A stretch of DNA of 64,000 nt from Parvibaculum sedimenti (lineage in GTDB: Bacteria; Pseudomonadota; Alphaproteobacteria; Parvibaculales; Parvibaculaceae), in contig NZ_WESC01000002.1 in assembly GCF_009184905.1 (NCBI RefSeq), positions 186,001 through 250,000 on the forward strand, given 5' to 3'. The translations under genes were made by a program, and so were the position numbers. Position 1 is the stretch's first letter. Every line of letters starts with the position of its first letter. Of this stretch, positions 20,452 through 29,215 are shown one piece after another. The notes beneath the pieces are model-generated. The model worked only from the letters and a program-made list of their open reading frames with translations. It was not told the origin of the DNA and ran no database searches.

Positions 20452-20847
20452 CTAGTCCTTGCTCAGATGCGCGAGCGAGGCGCCGTTCGCTTCCCAGTTC
20501 CCGCCGTCGAAAGGACGGATTTCGACATGGCCGAACTCCGCGCGGTCGAGGCAGCGGAAATTGACGCTCCAGCCATCCGGATTGGAGCGCGGCACATAAA
20601 AGGGTTTGACGCCGCAGACAGAGCAGAAGAGGTGCTTCGCCGTACCCGTGTTGAAGGTGTAGGCGGTGAGCTTGTCCTCGCCCGACAAAATGCGGAAGCG
20701 CGAGGCCGACACGATGAGATGCAGGAAACCCGTCTTCGCACAGATCGAGCAATTGCAATCGTCGATCACGACGTCGTCCGGTGCCTCGACCTCGAATGTG
20801 ACGGCGCCGCAGTGGCAGGCGCCCTTATGCCAGTGTCTTTCGCTCAT
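20452..20847 (-). CDS. GFA-family (CENP-V/GFA) zinc protein
   Basis: Small zinc protein of the glutathione-dependent formaldehyde-activating (GFA/CENP-V) fold; 131 residues. Zinc ligands are visible as CHCGAV (Cys11, Cys13), CNCSIC (Cys31, Cys33, Cys36) and CSVCG (Cys75, Cys78). Many members bind glutathione adducts without a proven reaction, so formaldehyde activation is not certain. Start 20847 gives the standard MSERHWHKGACHCG; the frame upstream is longer but lacks support. Converges on the lipoprotein gene with a 3-base gap. Confidence 0.87.
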   Translation of the reverse strand: MSERHWHKGACHCGAVTFEVEAPDDVVIDDCNCSICAKTGFLHLIVSASRFRILSGEDKLTAYTFNTGTAKHLFCSVCGVKPFYVPRSNPDGWSVNFRCLDRAEFGHVEIRPFDGGNWEANGASLAHLSKD

Positions 20848-20900
20848 GCGTGGATTATGCGCGTCGAATGATTGTCGACAAGCCCATCTCACAAACAGGT

Positions 20901-20929
20901 GTCATCCGGGCCTCGTGCCGGGATCACAG
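20901..20929. repeat. Diverged single REP-like unit
   Basis: A palindromic stretch beginning GTCATCCGGG and continuing to GCCGGGATCACAG resembles one half of the paired elements at 30341-30423 and 31053-31136, but with several mismatches. It lies between the GFA gene and the sdh terminator. Confidence 0.4.
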
Positions 20930-20955
20930 CAGAGACGCCGGTCGCGGTCACAAAC

Positions 20956-20983
20956 AAAAAGGCCGCTCGATGAGCGGCCTTTT
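20956..20983 (-). terminator. Intrinsic terminator of the sdhCDAB operon
   Basis: Stem GGCCGCTC (20961-20968) / GAGCGGCC (20972-20979) with a 3-base loop, flanked by A-rich and T-rich runs. On the minus strand it ends in TTTTTGTTTG, 20 bases after the sdhB stop. Confidence 0.88.
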
Positions 20984-21003
20984 CAACTTCGATATCCGAA
21001 CGA

Positions 21004-21777
21004 TCAGGCGCGATCGACCATCATCTGCTTGATCTCGGCAATCGCCTTCGCCGGGTTCAGACCCTTCGGGCAGGCCTTGGCGCAATTCATGATGGTGTGG
21101 CAGCGATAGAGCTTGAACGGGTCCTCAAGGCGGTCGAGGCGTTCATTCGTCTGCTGGTCACGGCTGTCCGCAAGCCAGCGATAGGCCTGAAGCAGCGCGG
21201 CCGGACCGAGATAGCGGTCGCCGTTCCACCAGTAGGACGGGCAGGACGTCGAGCAGCAGGCGCAAAGAATGCACTCGTAAAGGCCGTCGAGCTTTTCGCG
21301 GTCTGCGGGCGACTGCGTCCATTCCTTCTTCGGCTCTTCGCCCTTGGTCTGCAGCCAGGGCTGCACATAGGCGTGCTGCGCGTAGAAGTTGGTGAGATCG
21401 GGGACGAGGTCCTTCACCACCGGCATGTGCGGCAGCGGGTAGATCTTCACGTCGCCGCCAATCTCGTCGATGCCCTTTGTGCAGGCCAGCGTGTTCGCGC
21501 CGTCGATGTTCATCGCGCAGGAACCGCAGATGCCTTCGCGGCAGGAGCGACGGAACGTCAGCGTCTGGTCGATCTCGTTCTTGATCTTGATCAGCGCGTC
21601 GAGAACCATCGGCCCGCACTTGTCGAGATCGACCTCATAGGTGTCGATGCGCGGGTTCTGGCTGTCGTCGGGCGACCAGCGATAGATGCGGAAACGCTTT
21701 ACGCGCTTGGCACCCTCCGCCTTGAAGGTCTTGCCTTCGGTGGGAACGGAATTTTTCGGCAGTGACAATTGGACCAT
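21004..21777 (-). CDS. sdhB: Succinate dehydrogenase iron-sulfur subunit
   Basis: Electron-transfer subunit of respiratory complex II; 257 residues. Three cluster motifs are visible: the [2Fe-2S] ligands Cys79, Cys84, Cys87 and Cys99 ([14 protein letters not shown] to LAC); the first ferredoxin-type group Cys169, Cys172, Cys175 with Cys179 ([12 protein letters not shown]); and the second group Cys226, Cys232, Cys236 ([14 protein letters not shown]). These give [4Fe-4S] and [3Fe-4S] centres. Last gene of sdhCDAB, 18 bases after sdhA. Confidence 0.97.
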   Translation of the reverse strand: MVQLSLPKNSVPTEGKTFKAEGAKRVKRFRIYRWSPDDSQNPRIDTYEVDLDKCGPMVLDALIKIKNEIDQTLTFRRSCREGICGSCAMNIDGANTLACTKGIDEIGGDVKIYPLPHMPVVKDLVPDLTNFYAQHAYVQPWLQTKGEEPKKEWTQSPADREKLDGLYECILCACCSTSCPSYWWNGDRYLGPAALLQAYRWLADSRDQQTNERLDRLEDPFKLYRCHTIMNCAKACPKGLNPAKAIAEIKQMMVDRA

Positions 21778-21795
21778 GATCGAACCCTTCGCGCG

Positions 21796-23583
21796 TCAGT
21801 ACACACGCGCCTTCGGCTTGATGTACTCGATTTCATCCGAGAGCGTGTAGGCGTGGACGGGGCGATAGTCGACGGAAGGAGCGCCCGTCTTGGTGTCAAC
21901 CCAGCACAGCGTATGCTTCATCCATTTCTCGTCGTCGCGGTTCGGGAAATCCTCGCGGGCATGCGCGCCGCGGCTTTCCTCGCGGCCGACAGCGCCCTCG
22001 ACGGTCGCGATCGCCTGAACGATGAGATTGTCGAACTCCAGCGTCTCGATGAGATCTGAGTTCCAGATGAGCGAACGGTCGGAGACGCGAATATCCGGAA
22101 TCTCCGAGAACACGTCGGCGATGCGCTGCTTGCCCTGACGAAGCGTTTCGCCGGTGCGGAACACGGCGACGTCTTCCTGCATTGCGCGCTGCATCTTGAG
22201 GCGGAGCGCGGCGGTCGGGGTGTTGCCCTTGGCATTACGGAAATGGTCGAGGCGCGCGATCGAGTTCTCGCCCGCGTCCTTCGGCAGTTCGGGCTTCGCC
22301 TTGTCCTTCAGAAGCTCGGCGGCGCGGATGCCGGCGGCGCGTCCGAAGACGACGAGGTCGATGAGCGAGTTGGAGCCCAAGCGGTTCGCGCCGTGGACCG
22401 ACACGCAGGCCGCTTCGCCGATCGCCATCAGGCCCGGCACGACCGTGTCCGGATTACCGTCCTTCAGCGTCAGCACTTCGCCGTGATAATTCGTCGGAAT
22501 ACCGCCCATGTTGTAGTGGACGGTCGGCAGAACCGGGATCGGCTCCTTCGTGACGTCGACGCCCGCGAAGATGCGCGCCGATTCCGAAATGCCGGGCAGG
22601 CGCTCATGCAGGATCTTCGGATCGAGATGATCGAGGTGAAGGTAGATGTGGTCCTTGTTCGGGCCCACGCCGCGGCCTTCGCGGATTTCGATCGTCATCG
22701 CGCGGGAAACGACGTCGCGCGAGGCGAGGTCCTTCGCCGACGGCGCATAACGCTCCATGAAGCGCTCGCCAGCCGAGTTGACGACATAGCCGCCTTCGCC
22801 GCGCGCGCCCTCGGTGATGAGGCAGCCCGCGCCGTAAATGCCGGTCGGGTGGAACTGCACGAACTCCATGTCCTGGAGCGGCAGGCCGGCGCGCAGCACC
22901 ATCGCATTGCCGTCGCCCGTGCAGGTATGGGCCGAGGTCGCCGAGAAGAAGGCGCGGCCATAACCACCAGTGGCGAGAATGACGATGCTGGAACGGAAGC
23001 GGTGAAGCTCGCCGGTCGCCATGTCGAGGGCAACGACGCCAACGCACTTGCCATTGTCCATGATCAGGTCGATGGCGAAATACTCGATGAAGAATTCCGC
23101 ATTGTGCCGGACCGACTGGCCATAAAGCGTATGCAGCATCGCATGGCCGGTACGGTCGGCGGCGGCGCAGGTGCGCTGCGCGATGCCTTCACCGAAATTC
23201 GTCGTCATGCCGCCGAAGGGACGCTGATAGATCTTGCCGTCTTCGGTGCGGCTGAAGGGCACGCCGAAATGCTCGAGCTCATAAACGGCGTCAGGCGCAT
23301 GGCGGCAGAGATATTCGATCGCATCCTGGTCGCCGAGCCAGTCGGAGCCCTTGACCGTGTCGTACATGTGCCAGCGCCAGTCGTCCGGCCCCATATTGCC
23401 GAGCGAGGCGGCCACGCCGCCCTGCGCCGCGACCGTGTGGCTGCGCGTCGGGAACACCTTCGTGATGTTCGCGGTCTTCAGACCGCGCTCGACGCAACCG
23501 AGCGTCGCACGGAGGCCGGCGCCACCGGCGCCCACCACCACCACGTCGAAGGTGTGATCGTTGAAGCTGTAACTCGCCGTCAT
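21796..23583 (-). CDS. sdhA: Succinate dehydrogenase flavoprotein subunit
   Basis: Catalytic subunit oxidising succinate to fumarate; 595 residues, normal length. Seen: FAD Rossmann motif [12 protein letters not shown] (15-26), the covalent FAD attachment site [10 protein letters not shown] (His49), the active-site region HPTGIYGAG, and the ANRLGSNSL segment. It sits between sdhD (22 bases upstream) and sdhB (18 bases downstream) on the minus strand. Confidence 0.98.
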   Translation of the reverse strand: MTASYSFNDHTFDVVVVGAGGAGLRATLGCVERGLKTANITKVFPTRSHTVAAQGGVAASLGNMGPDDWRWHMYDTVKGSDWLGDQDAIEYLCRHAPDAVYELEHFGVPFSRTEDGKIYQRPFGGMTTNFGEGIAQRTCAAADRTGHAMLHTLYGQSVRHNAEFFIEYFAIDLIMDNGKCVGVVALDMATGELHRFRSSIVILATGGYGRAFFSATSAHTCTGDGNAMVLRAGLPLQDMEFVQFHPTGIYGAGCLITEGARGEGGYVVNSAGERFMERYAPSAKDLASRDVVSRAMTIEIREGRGVGPNKDHIYLHLDHLDPKILHERLPGISESARIFAGVDVTKEPIPVLPTVHYNMGGIPTNYHGEVLTLKDGNPDTVVPGLMAIGEAACVSVHGANRLGSNSLIDLVVFGRAAGIRAAELLKDKAKPELPKDAGENSIARLDHFRNAKGNTPTAALRLKMQRAMQEDVAVFRTGETLRQGKQRIADVFSEIPDIRVSDRSLIWNSDLIETLEFDNLIVQAIATVEGAVGREESRGAHAREDFPNRDDEKWMKHTLCWVDTKTGAPSVDYRPVHAYTLSDEIEYIKPKARVY

Positions 23584-23605
23584 GGGACTTGCTTTCGAGA
23601 CGTGT

Positions 23606-23968
23606 TCAGAAGCCGATGAGAATTTTCAGCGCCGCATAGATGCTGCCGAGACCGACGGCGACGCAGAAAAGGATGTTGACCGTCTTGGCCAGCACATGGA
23701 GGAAGCTGCCATGCACGTAATCTTCGATGACCTCGTTCATGCCGATGCGCATGTGAGCGACGGTCGCGAGGATCGTGACAATGACAAGAAGCGAAACGAT
23801 CGGATTGCCGAGATAGTGGCGCGCCGTTTCATAGTCGGTGCCCGAAAGCGCGAGGATCAGCGCGATCAGGAAAAGAGCGAGCGGGATGAGCGCCAGCGCG
23901 GACTTGCGCTGAATGCTGAAGGCGCGCGTCGCGGCCTTCACAGGGCTGTTGGAAGCAGAGGCGGCCAT
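23606..23968 (-). CDS. sdhD: Succinate dehydrogenase membrane anchor subunit
   Basis: Hydrophobic anchor of complex II; 120 residues with three predicted transmembrane helices after a 30-residue polar N-terminus. Seen: the segment [18 protein letters not shown], in which the His is the likely haem b ligand and Asp-Tyr lies at the quinone site. The start codon overlaps the sdhC stop by one base. Confidence 0.93.
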   Translation of the reverse strand: MAASASNSPVKAATRAFSIQRKSALALIPLALFLIALILALSGTDYETARHYLGNPIVSLLVIVTILATVAHMRIGMNEVIEDYVHGSFLHVLAKTVNILFCVAVGLGSIYAALKILIGF

Positions 23969-24372
23969 CAGAGCACCCCACGGAGTTTGAAGGCGACAAT
24001 CCAGACGATGATCGTGGCGGCGAAGCCGAGAACCGCGGCGCCCCAGCTGATGAAATCAGCCTGGCGAAGCTCGAAGGCGCGGATGTTGTCCCACATCAGG
24101 TAGCGGATGCCGCTGAACAGATGGTGGAGAAGCGCCCAGGTGAAGCCGAAGAGGATGAGCTGGCCGAGCCAGGAGCCCGCGACCGACTGGAAGGTCGCGT
24201 AGGCGTCGGGGCCCATCGCCACGGAGAGAAGCCACGCCGCGAGCAGCAGCGTGCCTGCGTAAAGGCCGACACCGGTGATGCGATGGATGATCGACATCGC
24301 CATGGTGATGGTGAAGCGGTAAATCTGAAGGTGCGGCGAAAGCGGCCGCGCGGCCTGTCGCGTCTCTGCCAT
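23968..24372 (-). CDS. sdhC: Succinate dehydrogenase cytochrome b556 subunit
   Basis: Large membrane anchor of complex II; 134 residues, three predicted helices. Seen: RPLSPHLQIYRF, the quinone-site segment SIIHRITGVGLY, and LLHHLFSGIRYLMWD with the haem-ligand His. First gene of the sdhCDAB operon; the promoter should lie in the 236 bases between it and the PAS-protein gene, where I see no strong consensus. Confidence 0.94.
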   Translation of the reverse strand: MAETRQAARPLSPHLQIYRFTITMAMSIIHRITGVGLYAGTLLLAAWLLSVAMGPDAYATFQSVAGSWLGQLILFGFTWALLHHLFSGIRYLMWDNIRAFELRQADFISWGAAVLGFAATIIVWIVAFKLRGVL

Positions 24373-24608
24373 TCGAAGGTCCCCGAAATGGGTCAGCGGG
24401 TGGGGTTGTTGTCTGTTGTTTATCCCCTGCGCCCCCTGAACGCAAATGCCGATGCGGGTGCGGAATGACGATTTTCCAACGATTAATCCGTGAGAATCGC
24501 TCGCAATTCCTCCGGCGCAATCGAGGTGCGGAGAACGCTGCGTAATGATCCGCTGCCCCGGTGTGACCGTTCGCTAGCGCAATATTTCAGAGTGACAATC
24601 GAGGGGGT

Positions 24609-25196
24609 TCAAGCTGGGCTGAGACCGAAAGAGCCGGTCGGAACGCCGAAACCGATATCCAGCCAGTGCCAGAGGGTCGAATGCTCCACGCGGTCCACAT
24701 GGGGCCGGGGCGCCAGCGTGCGCATCTCGAAATTCACATAGATGACGATGTGATCGGCTTGCGGGCGACCCCGGGAGATCGGCAGGATCGTATATTCGTA
24801 GGGCATGGTCGCGCCATCGGCGATCTGCGCCGGCGTGACCTGCCACAATCCGCAAGGCTGCGCGAGGCAAGCCATCACGCTGTCATAGGCGAGCGTCTTT
24901 ATCGCCGGATCGACCAGCGCGAGATAGTCGAGCCCGGTCAGATCGGTCTTGAAGAAATCGAAAAATCCAGAGCCGACCAGCCGAAAAGGCAGAGACGCCT
25001 TGTTCGGGTCGGGCTCGATAATGGCGAACCAGCGGGCGAATTTCGCGAAACGCTTGAGATCGATGGCGCTGCGGTCGGGAAAGGCCTCATCGCCCTTCGC
25101 AACCCTCCAGGCCTCCTCAAAGGCAAGACTCTGCGCCGACCGTGCCATCGGCACTTGCGCAGAGGTTGAGCTTTCATCGGAATGTGAAGAGAACAT
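24609..25196 (-). CDS. PAS-domain protein (PAS_5/DUF1330-unrelated, alphaproteobacterial type)
   Basis: A 195-residue single-domain protein of the PAS_5 group common in alphaproteobacteria. Seen: the PAS-like core FRLVGSGFFDFFKTDLTG (about 72-89), DYLALVDP, and the later strands YEYTILPISRG and HIVIYVNFEM. No output domain is attached, so it may be a ligand sensor working with another protein. Start uncertain: the ATG at 25196 lies two bases after a strong hairpin and has no Shine-Dalgarno sequence; an internal ATG at 25148 is the alternative and would leave the domain intact. Confidence 0.7.
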   Translation of the reverse strand: MFSSHSDESSTSAQVPMARSAQSLAFEEAWRVAKGDEAFPDRSAIDLKRFAKFARWFAIIEPDPNKASLPFRLVGSGFFDFFKTDLTGLDYLALVDPAIKTLAYDSVMACLAQPCGLWQVTPAQIADGATMPYEYTILPISRGRPQADHIVIYVNFEMRTLAPRPHVDRVEHSTLWHWLDIGFGVPTGSFGLSPA

Positions 25197-25197
25197 C

Positions 25198-25238
25198 GGG
25201 CCGCCCGTCTAAATCACCATCAACTTAACGGGCGGCCC
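25198..25238 (-). promoter_or_regulatory. Strong hairpin immediately before the PAS-protein start codon
   Basis: Perfect 11-base stem GGGCCGCCCGT (25198-25208) / ACGGGCGGCCC (25228-25238) with an AT-rich 19-base loop. In the minus-strand transcript it ends one base before the ATG at 25196. It could block ribosome loading, act as an attenuator, or be a terminator for the upstream hydratase gene; the missing T-run argues against the last. Confidence 0.5.
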
Positions 25239-25270
25239 TGAATGAATGTTAAAGGCCCCTCCCGAACGCC

Positions 25271-26320
25271 TTATCGGCGCGGCATCAGCACCCAGTAGTC
25301 TAGATCGAGAATGACCCCTTCGGCATAGCCCTTTTCGAGCGGACCGGGGAAAGCGCCACAGGGCAGGTCCTTCGTCGCGATGGTCCGCAGCCGGAGGGCG
25401 CCAAGATCATCGCGTCCCTCAAGCGGCGCCTTGGCCAGAACTTCCGACCACGCAAAGACCGTATTGCCTGCAAAGCAGGGAGCAACATGGCGCCCGCCAT
25501 TGATTGCAGCGACGAGCACGGCGTTGCCGAGCCCGTTGAAGCTGAGCGCACGGGCGAGAGAAATCACATGGCCGCCATAGATGAGGCGGCGGCCGAAGCG
25601 GCCCTGCCCCTCGGTGAACTGGTTGAAGTGCACCTTCGCCGTGTTCTGATAGAGACGCGTCGCCATCATGTGCTCGGCCTCTTCGATGGTGACACCATCG
25701 ACATGGTCGATCTTCTCACCGGCCTCGTAATCATCCCAGAGATGGGGCGAGCCGGAGGCTTCCACGTCGAAGCCCCTGAAGCTCGTGCCCTGCGGCACGA
25801 AGAGGCTCGACGCATCGACGGCGGAGGCGAGCGCCGGCACTTTCGCCTCGGGCGCGGGCGATGCCTTGTCGCGCTTCCTGACCATCACCCAGCGCACATA
25901 GTCGATGACGACTTCGTCCCGCTGGTTGCGGCCGGTGGACCGCACATAGACGACGCCGGTCGCACCGTCGGAATTCTCCTTCAGGCCGATCACCTCGGAG
26001 ACGGTCGAAAGCGTGTCGCCCGGAAAGACGGGGCGGTGAAAGCGGCACTCGGCATAGCCGAGATTGGCAACCGCATTGAGCGAGATGTCCGGCACCGTCT
26101 TGCCGAAGACGACATGGAAGGCCAGAAGATCGTCGATTGGCGACTGCTTGTAGCCGGCTTTTCGCGCCACCTCGTCGGAGGATTGGAGCGAGAAGCGCGA
26201 ACCGAAAAGCGCCTGATAAAGTGCGCGGTCACCCTCGGTCAGCGTGCGCGGCGTCGCGTGGCGCAGAACCTGGCCGATCCTGAAATCCTCGAAGAAATTT
26301 CCCGCATTGGTCTTGGTCAT
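25271..26320 (-). CDS. mch: Mesaconyl-CoA hydratase
   Basis: Double hot-dog (MaoC-like) hydratase of about 349 residues, matching mesaconyl-CoA hydratase of the ethylmalonyl-CoA pathway, which interconverts mesaconyl-CoA and beta-methylmalyl-CoA. Seen: N-terminal GNFFEDFRIGQVLRHATPRT, SPIDDLLAFHVVFGKTVPDI, YVRWVMVRKRD, LWDDYEAGEKIDHVDG, and the second-domain segment FGRRLIYGGHVISLARALS. These stretches are diagnostic rather than generic MaoC. The ATG overlaps the stop of the upstream CoA-ester lyase by four bases, so the two enzymes are made together and probably act on successive intermediates. Confidence 0.87.
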   Translation of the reverse strand: MTKTNAGNFFEDFRIGQVLRHATPRTLTEGDRALYQALFGSRFSLQSSDEVARKAGYKQSPIDDLLAFHVVFGKTVPDISLNAVANLGYAECRFHRPVFPGDTLSTVSEVIGLKENSDGATGVVYVRSTGRNQRDEVVIDYVRWVMVRKRDKASPAPEAKVPALASAVDASSLFVPQGTSFRGFDVEASGSPHLWDDYEAGEKIDHVDGVTIEEAEHMMATRLYQNTAKVHFNQFTEGQGRFGRRLIYGGHVISLARALSFNGLGNAVLVAAINGGRHVAPCFAGNTVFAWSEVLAKAPLEGRDDLGALRLRTIATKDLPCGAFPGPLEKGYAEGVILDLDYWVLMPRR

Positions 26321-27207
26321 GCTTCAAGCTCCGCAATGGCGTCGGCGATGGCGACTGTGCGCTTGGCGATTTCGGCATGGAGGATCTCCACCATGCGGCC
26401 ATCGACCTTGAGCACGCCCTTGCCCTTGTTCTCGGGCAGTTCGAAAGCCTCGATGGTCTTGCGCGCGAAGGCGACCGTCTCCGGATCGGGCGAGAAGATG
26501 GTGTTGCAGGGCGCGACCTGCGAGGGATGGATCAGCGTCTTGCCGTCGAAGCCCATGTCGCGGCCCTGTTCGCAAATCGCGGCGAAACCTTCCTCGTTCT
26601 TGATGTCGTTATAGACGCCGTCGAGCGCAACGATGCTATAGGCGCGCGCCGCGATGATCGACAGGCCGAGCGACGTGAGCATGGGCACACGGTCCTGCGT
26701 ATGCGCTGCGCGCAGCTCCTTGGCGATATCGTTGGTCCCCATGACCCAGGCCGTCATGCGCGAGCGCGGCTCGGCGGCCTTGGCGGCGATGGACTGGATG
26801 TTGAGGATCGCGAGCGGCGTCTCGATCATGCACCAGAGTTGCAGCCCCTCATGGGCGCCTGCCTGGGTCAGCGCCGTCTCGGCGCGGGCGACATCCTCGG
26901 CCGAATTGACCTTCGGCACCAGAATGGCGTCGGGCCTTGCGGCGACGGCAGCCTTGATGTCCTCAATGCCCCAGGGTGTGTCGAGGCCGTTCACGCGAAT
27001 GACGATCTCGCGCTTGCCATAACCGCCCTGTTTGACGGCGGCCACCACCTGCGCGCGCGCCTCTTCCTTCGCGTCGGGCGCCACGGCGTCCTCAAGGTCG
27101 AGGATCAGCGCATCGGCGGGAAGCTCGCGCGCCTTCTCCATCGCACGGGCGTTGGAACCCGGCATATAGAGGACACTGCGGCGGGGGCGGGCGGTCACAT
27201 CGGCCAT
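26317..27207 (-). CDS. CitE/HpcH-family CoA-ester lyase (malyl-/methylmalyl-CoA lyase or thioesterase)
   Basis: TIM-barrel enzyme of the HpcH/HpaI/citrate-lyase-beta family; 296 residues. Seen: RRSVLYMPGSNARAMEKA, LILDLEDAVAPDAKEEAR with the Mg2+-ligand acids, VIRVNGLDTPWG with the substrate Arg, MIETPLAILN, and GKTLIHPSQV. The shape is closer to (3S)-malyl-CoA thioesterase/CitE-like members than to the long Mcl1 lyase, so the exact reaction (cleavage of beta-methylmalyl-CoA or hydrolysis of malyl-CoA) is open. Start 27207 gives the family-standard length. Operon with mesaconyl-CoA hydratase. Confidence 0.83.
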   Translation of the reverse strand: MADVTARPRRSVLYMPGSNARAMEKARELPADALILDLEDAVAPDAKEEARAQVVAAVKQGGYGKREIVIRVNGLDTPWGIEDIKAAVAARPDAILVPKVNSAEDVARAETALTQAGAHEGLQLWCMIETPLAILNIQSIAAKAAEPRSRMTAWVMGTNDIAKELRAAHTQDRVPMLTSLGLSIIAARAYSIVALDGVYNDIKNEEGFAAICEQGRDMGFDGKTLIHPSQVAPCNTIFSPDPETVAFARKTIEAFELPENKGKGVLKVDGRMVEILHAEIAKRTVAIADAIAELEA

Positions 27208-27313
27208 ATGATTTCTCCAAAGTCGGCGCTTTTCTCGCAAGAGCGAAGCGGACACTATAAACCTTGGGCGGCACTGTGAAGCGGTTTCCGGGGTGGGGCC
27301 ATGAGGAGCAGGA

Positions 27314-28159
27314 ATGGCGACGATCCTTTCCATCTCGAGCCAGGTCGTCTATGGGGCGGTCGGGAACACGGCCTCTGCCTTCGCCATGGAGCGCCTCGGC
27401 CATGAGGTCTGGGAAGTGCCCACCACCCTCCTCGCCCACCATCCCGGCTATGGCAAACCGGAAGGCGTGAAGCTCGCCCCCGACCTGATCGTGGGCCTCA
27501 TCCGCTCGCTGGACGAGCGCGGTTGGCTCACTCGCTGTGATGCGGTCTTTTCGGGTTACCTCGCCGAAGCCGATCAGGCCGATGCCGTGGCCGAAGCGGT
27601 CGATCGGGTGAAGGCCGCCAATCCCGACGCGCTCTACCTCTGCGACCCCATCGTCGGCGACGGCACCGAACCCTATGTGAGCCGCGAGGTCGAGACGGCA
27701 CAGGCCGTGCTTGCGAGAAGCGCGGACATCGTCACGCCGAACTGGTTCGAATTCTGCCGTCTTGCTGGCGAGACGCCCGCCGACATACGCGCCGCGATCC
27801 CGCTCGCGCGCAAGCTTGGCCCGAAACTCGTCGTCATCACCTCCGCGCCCGCGCCGGAAGGCCGCGTTTCCAGCGTCGCCGTCGAAGCCAAGCGCGCTTA
27901 TCGCGCCGAGACAGCCTTCCATGGAGAAGCGAATGGCAAGGCCATGCCCAAAGGAACTGGCGACCTCTTCGCCGCTGTCTTCCTTGCAAGGCTTCTCAAC
28001 GGCATCAACACGCCGCAAGCGCTTGCCCGCGCCGCGGCTTCCACCGCCGCTCTCGTCAAGTCGAGTGTCGAGGCAGGTCGCGCTGAACTCGCGCTTGCGC
28101 ACGACCAGGCCATGCTTTCCGAGCCGGGACTATTGCCGAATATCGAGATAATCGGCTGA
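27314..28159 (+). CDS. pdxY: Pyridoxal kinase
   Basis: Ribokinase-superfamily kinase phosphorylating pyridoxal to PLP in the salvage pathway; 281 residues. Seen: N-terminal ISSQVVYGAVGNTAS, which lines the substrate pocket, TTLLAHHPGYG, the segment YLCDPIVGDG, TPNWFEFCRLAG, and the anion hole with the catalytic Asp in KGTGDLFAA. AGGAGCAGGA precedes the ATG. It diverges from the CoA-ester lyase gene (106-base spacer) and converges on asd with a 13-base gap. Confidence 0.93.
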   Translation: MATILSISSQVVYGAVGNTASAFAMERLGHEVWEVPTTLLAHHPGYGKPEGVKLAPDLIVGLIRSLDERGWLTRCDAVFSGYLAEADQADAVAEAVDRVKAANPDALYLCDPIVGDGTEPYVSREVETAQAVLARSADIVTPNWFEFCRLAGETPADIRAAIPLARKLGPKLVVITSAPAPEGRVSSVAVEAKRAYRAETAFHGEANGKAMPKGTGDLFAAVFLARLLNGINTPQALARAAASTAALVKSSVEAGRAELALAHDQAMLSEPGLLPNIEIIG

Positions 28160-28172
28160 TCGGCTCTACGGA

Positions 28173-29195
28173 TCAGGCCGCCTTCTTCAGGAAACGCGAG
28201 CCGAGGATTTCCGCGATCTGCACGGCGTTGAGCGCCGCACCCTTGCGCAGATTGTCAGAGACGACCCAGATCGCGAGGCCGTTGTCGACAGTCGGGTCCG
28301 TGCGGATGCGGCTGATATAGGTGGCGTAATCGCCGACGCATTCGAGCGGCGTCACATATCCGCCGTCCTCGCGCTTGTCGACGACGAGGCAGCCCGGCGC
28401 CTCGCGAAGGATTTCACGCGCCTCCTCATCCGAGATCGGGTTTTCGAATTCGATGTTGATCGCTTCCGAATGGCCGACGAAAACCGGCACACGCACGCAA
28501 GTCGCGGTCAGCTTGATCTTGGGATCGAGAATCTTCTTCGTCTCGACCACCATCTTCCACTCTTCCTTCGTGTAGCCATCCTCCATGAAGACATCGATAT
28601 GAGGGATGACGTTGAAGGCGATCTGCTTCGTGAACTTATGCTTCTCGACCGGATCGTTGACATAGATCGCGCGGGTCTGCTCGAAGAGCTCGTCCATGCC
28701 ATCCTTGCCCGCGCCGCTGGTCGACTGATAGGTCGAAACGACGACGCGCTTGATCTTCGCCGCATCATGAAGCGGCTTCAGCGCGACGACCATCTGCGCC
28801 GTCGAGCAGTTGGGGTTCGCGATGATCATCTTCTTCTTGTAGCCGGCAATCGCGTCGGCATTCACTTCCGGCACGATGAGCGGCACGTCGGGATCCATGC
28901 GGAACTTCGACGAATTGTCGATCATGACGCAGCCGGCGGCGCCGATGCGCGGCGCCCATTCGGCGGCAACCGTCGAGCCCGCCGACATGAGGCAGATGTC
29001 GGTGCCCGCGAAGTCGTAATTCTCGAGCGCCTTCACCTTCAGGATCTTGTCGCCATAGGAAACTTCCGTTCCCTGGCTGCGGCGCGAGGCAAGCGCGACC
29101 ACCTCATCCGCCGGGAATTCCCGTTCGGCGAGGATGTTCAGCATCTCGCGGCCCACATTGCCCGTGGCGCCGACAACAGCGACTTTGTAACCCAT
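28173..29195 (-). CDS. asd: Aspartate-semialdehyde dehydrogenase
   Basis: Reduces aspartyl phosphate to aspartate semialdehyde for lysine, methionine, threonine and cell-wall diaminopimelate synthesis; 340 residues. Seen: NADP fold GATGNVGREML (9-19), the catalytic cysteine NPNCSTAQMV (Cys130), YQSTSGAGKDGM, and RVPVFVGHSEA with the acid-base His. It follows leuB by 20 bases on the minus strand, the usual rhizobial order. Confidence 0.96.
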   Translation of the reverse strand: MGYKVAVVGATGNVGREMLNILAEREFPADEVVALASRRSQGTEVSYGDKILKVKALENYDFAGTDICLMSAGSTVAAEWAPRIGAAGCVMIDNSSKFRMDPDVPLIVPEVNADAIAGYKKKMIIANPNCSTAQMVVALKPLHDAAKIKRVVVSTYQSTSGAGKDGMDELFEQTRAIYVNDPVEKHKFTKQIAFNVIPHIDVFMEDGYTKEEWKMVVETKKILDPKIKLTATCVRVPVFVGHSEAINIEFENPISDEEAREILREAPGCLVVDKREDGGYVTPLECVGDYATYISRIRTDPTVDNGLAIWVVSDNLRKGAALNAVQIAEILGSRFLKKAA

Positions 29196-29215
29196 GGTCG
29201 TTCTCCTGACGGCTC

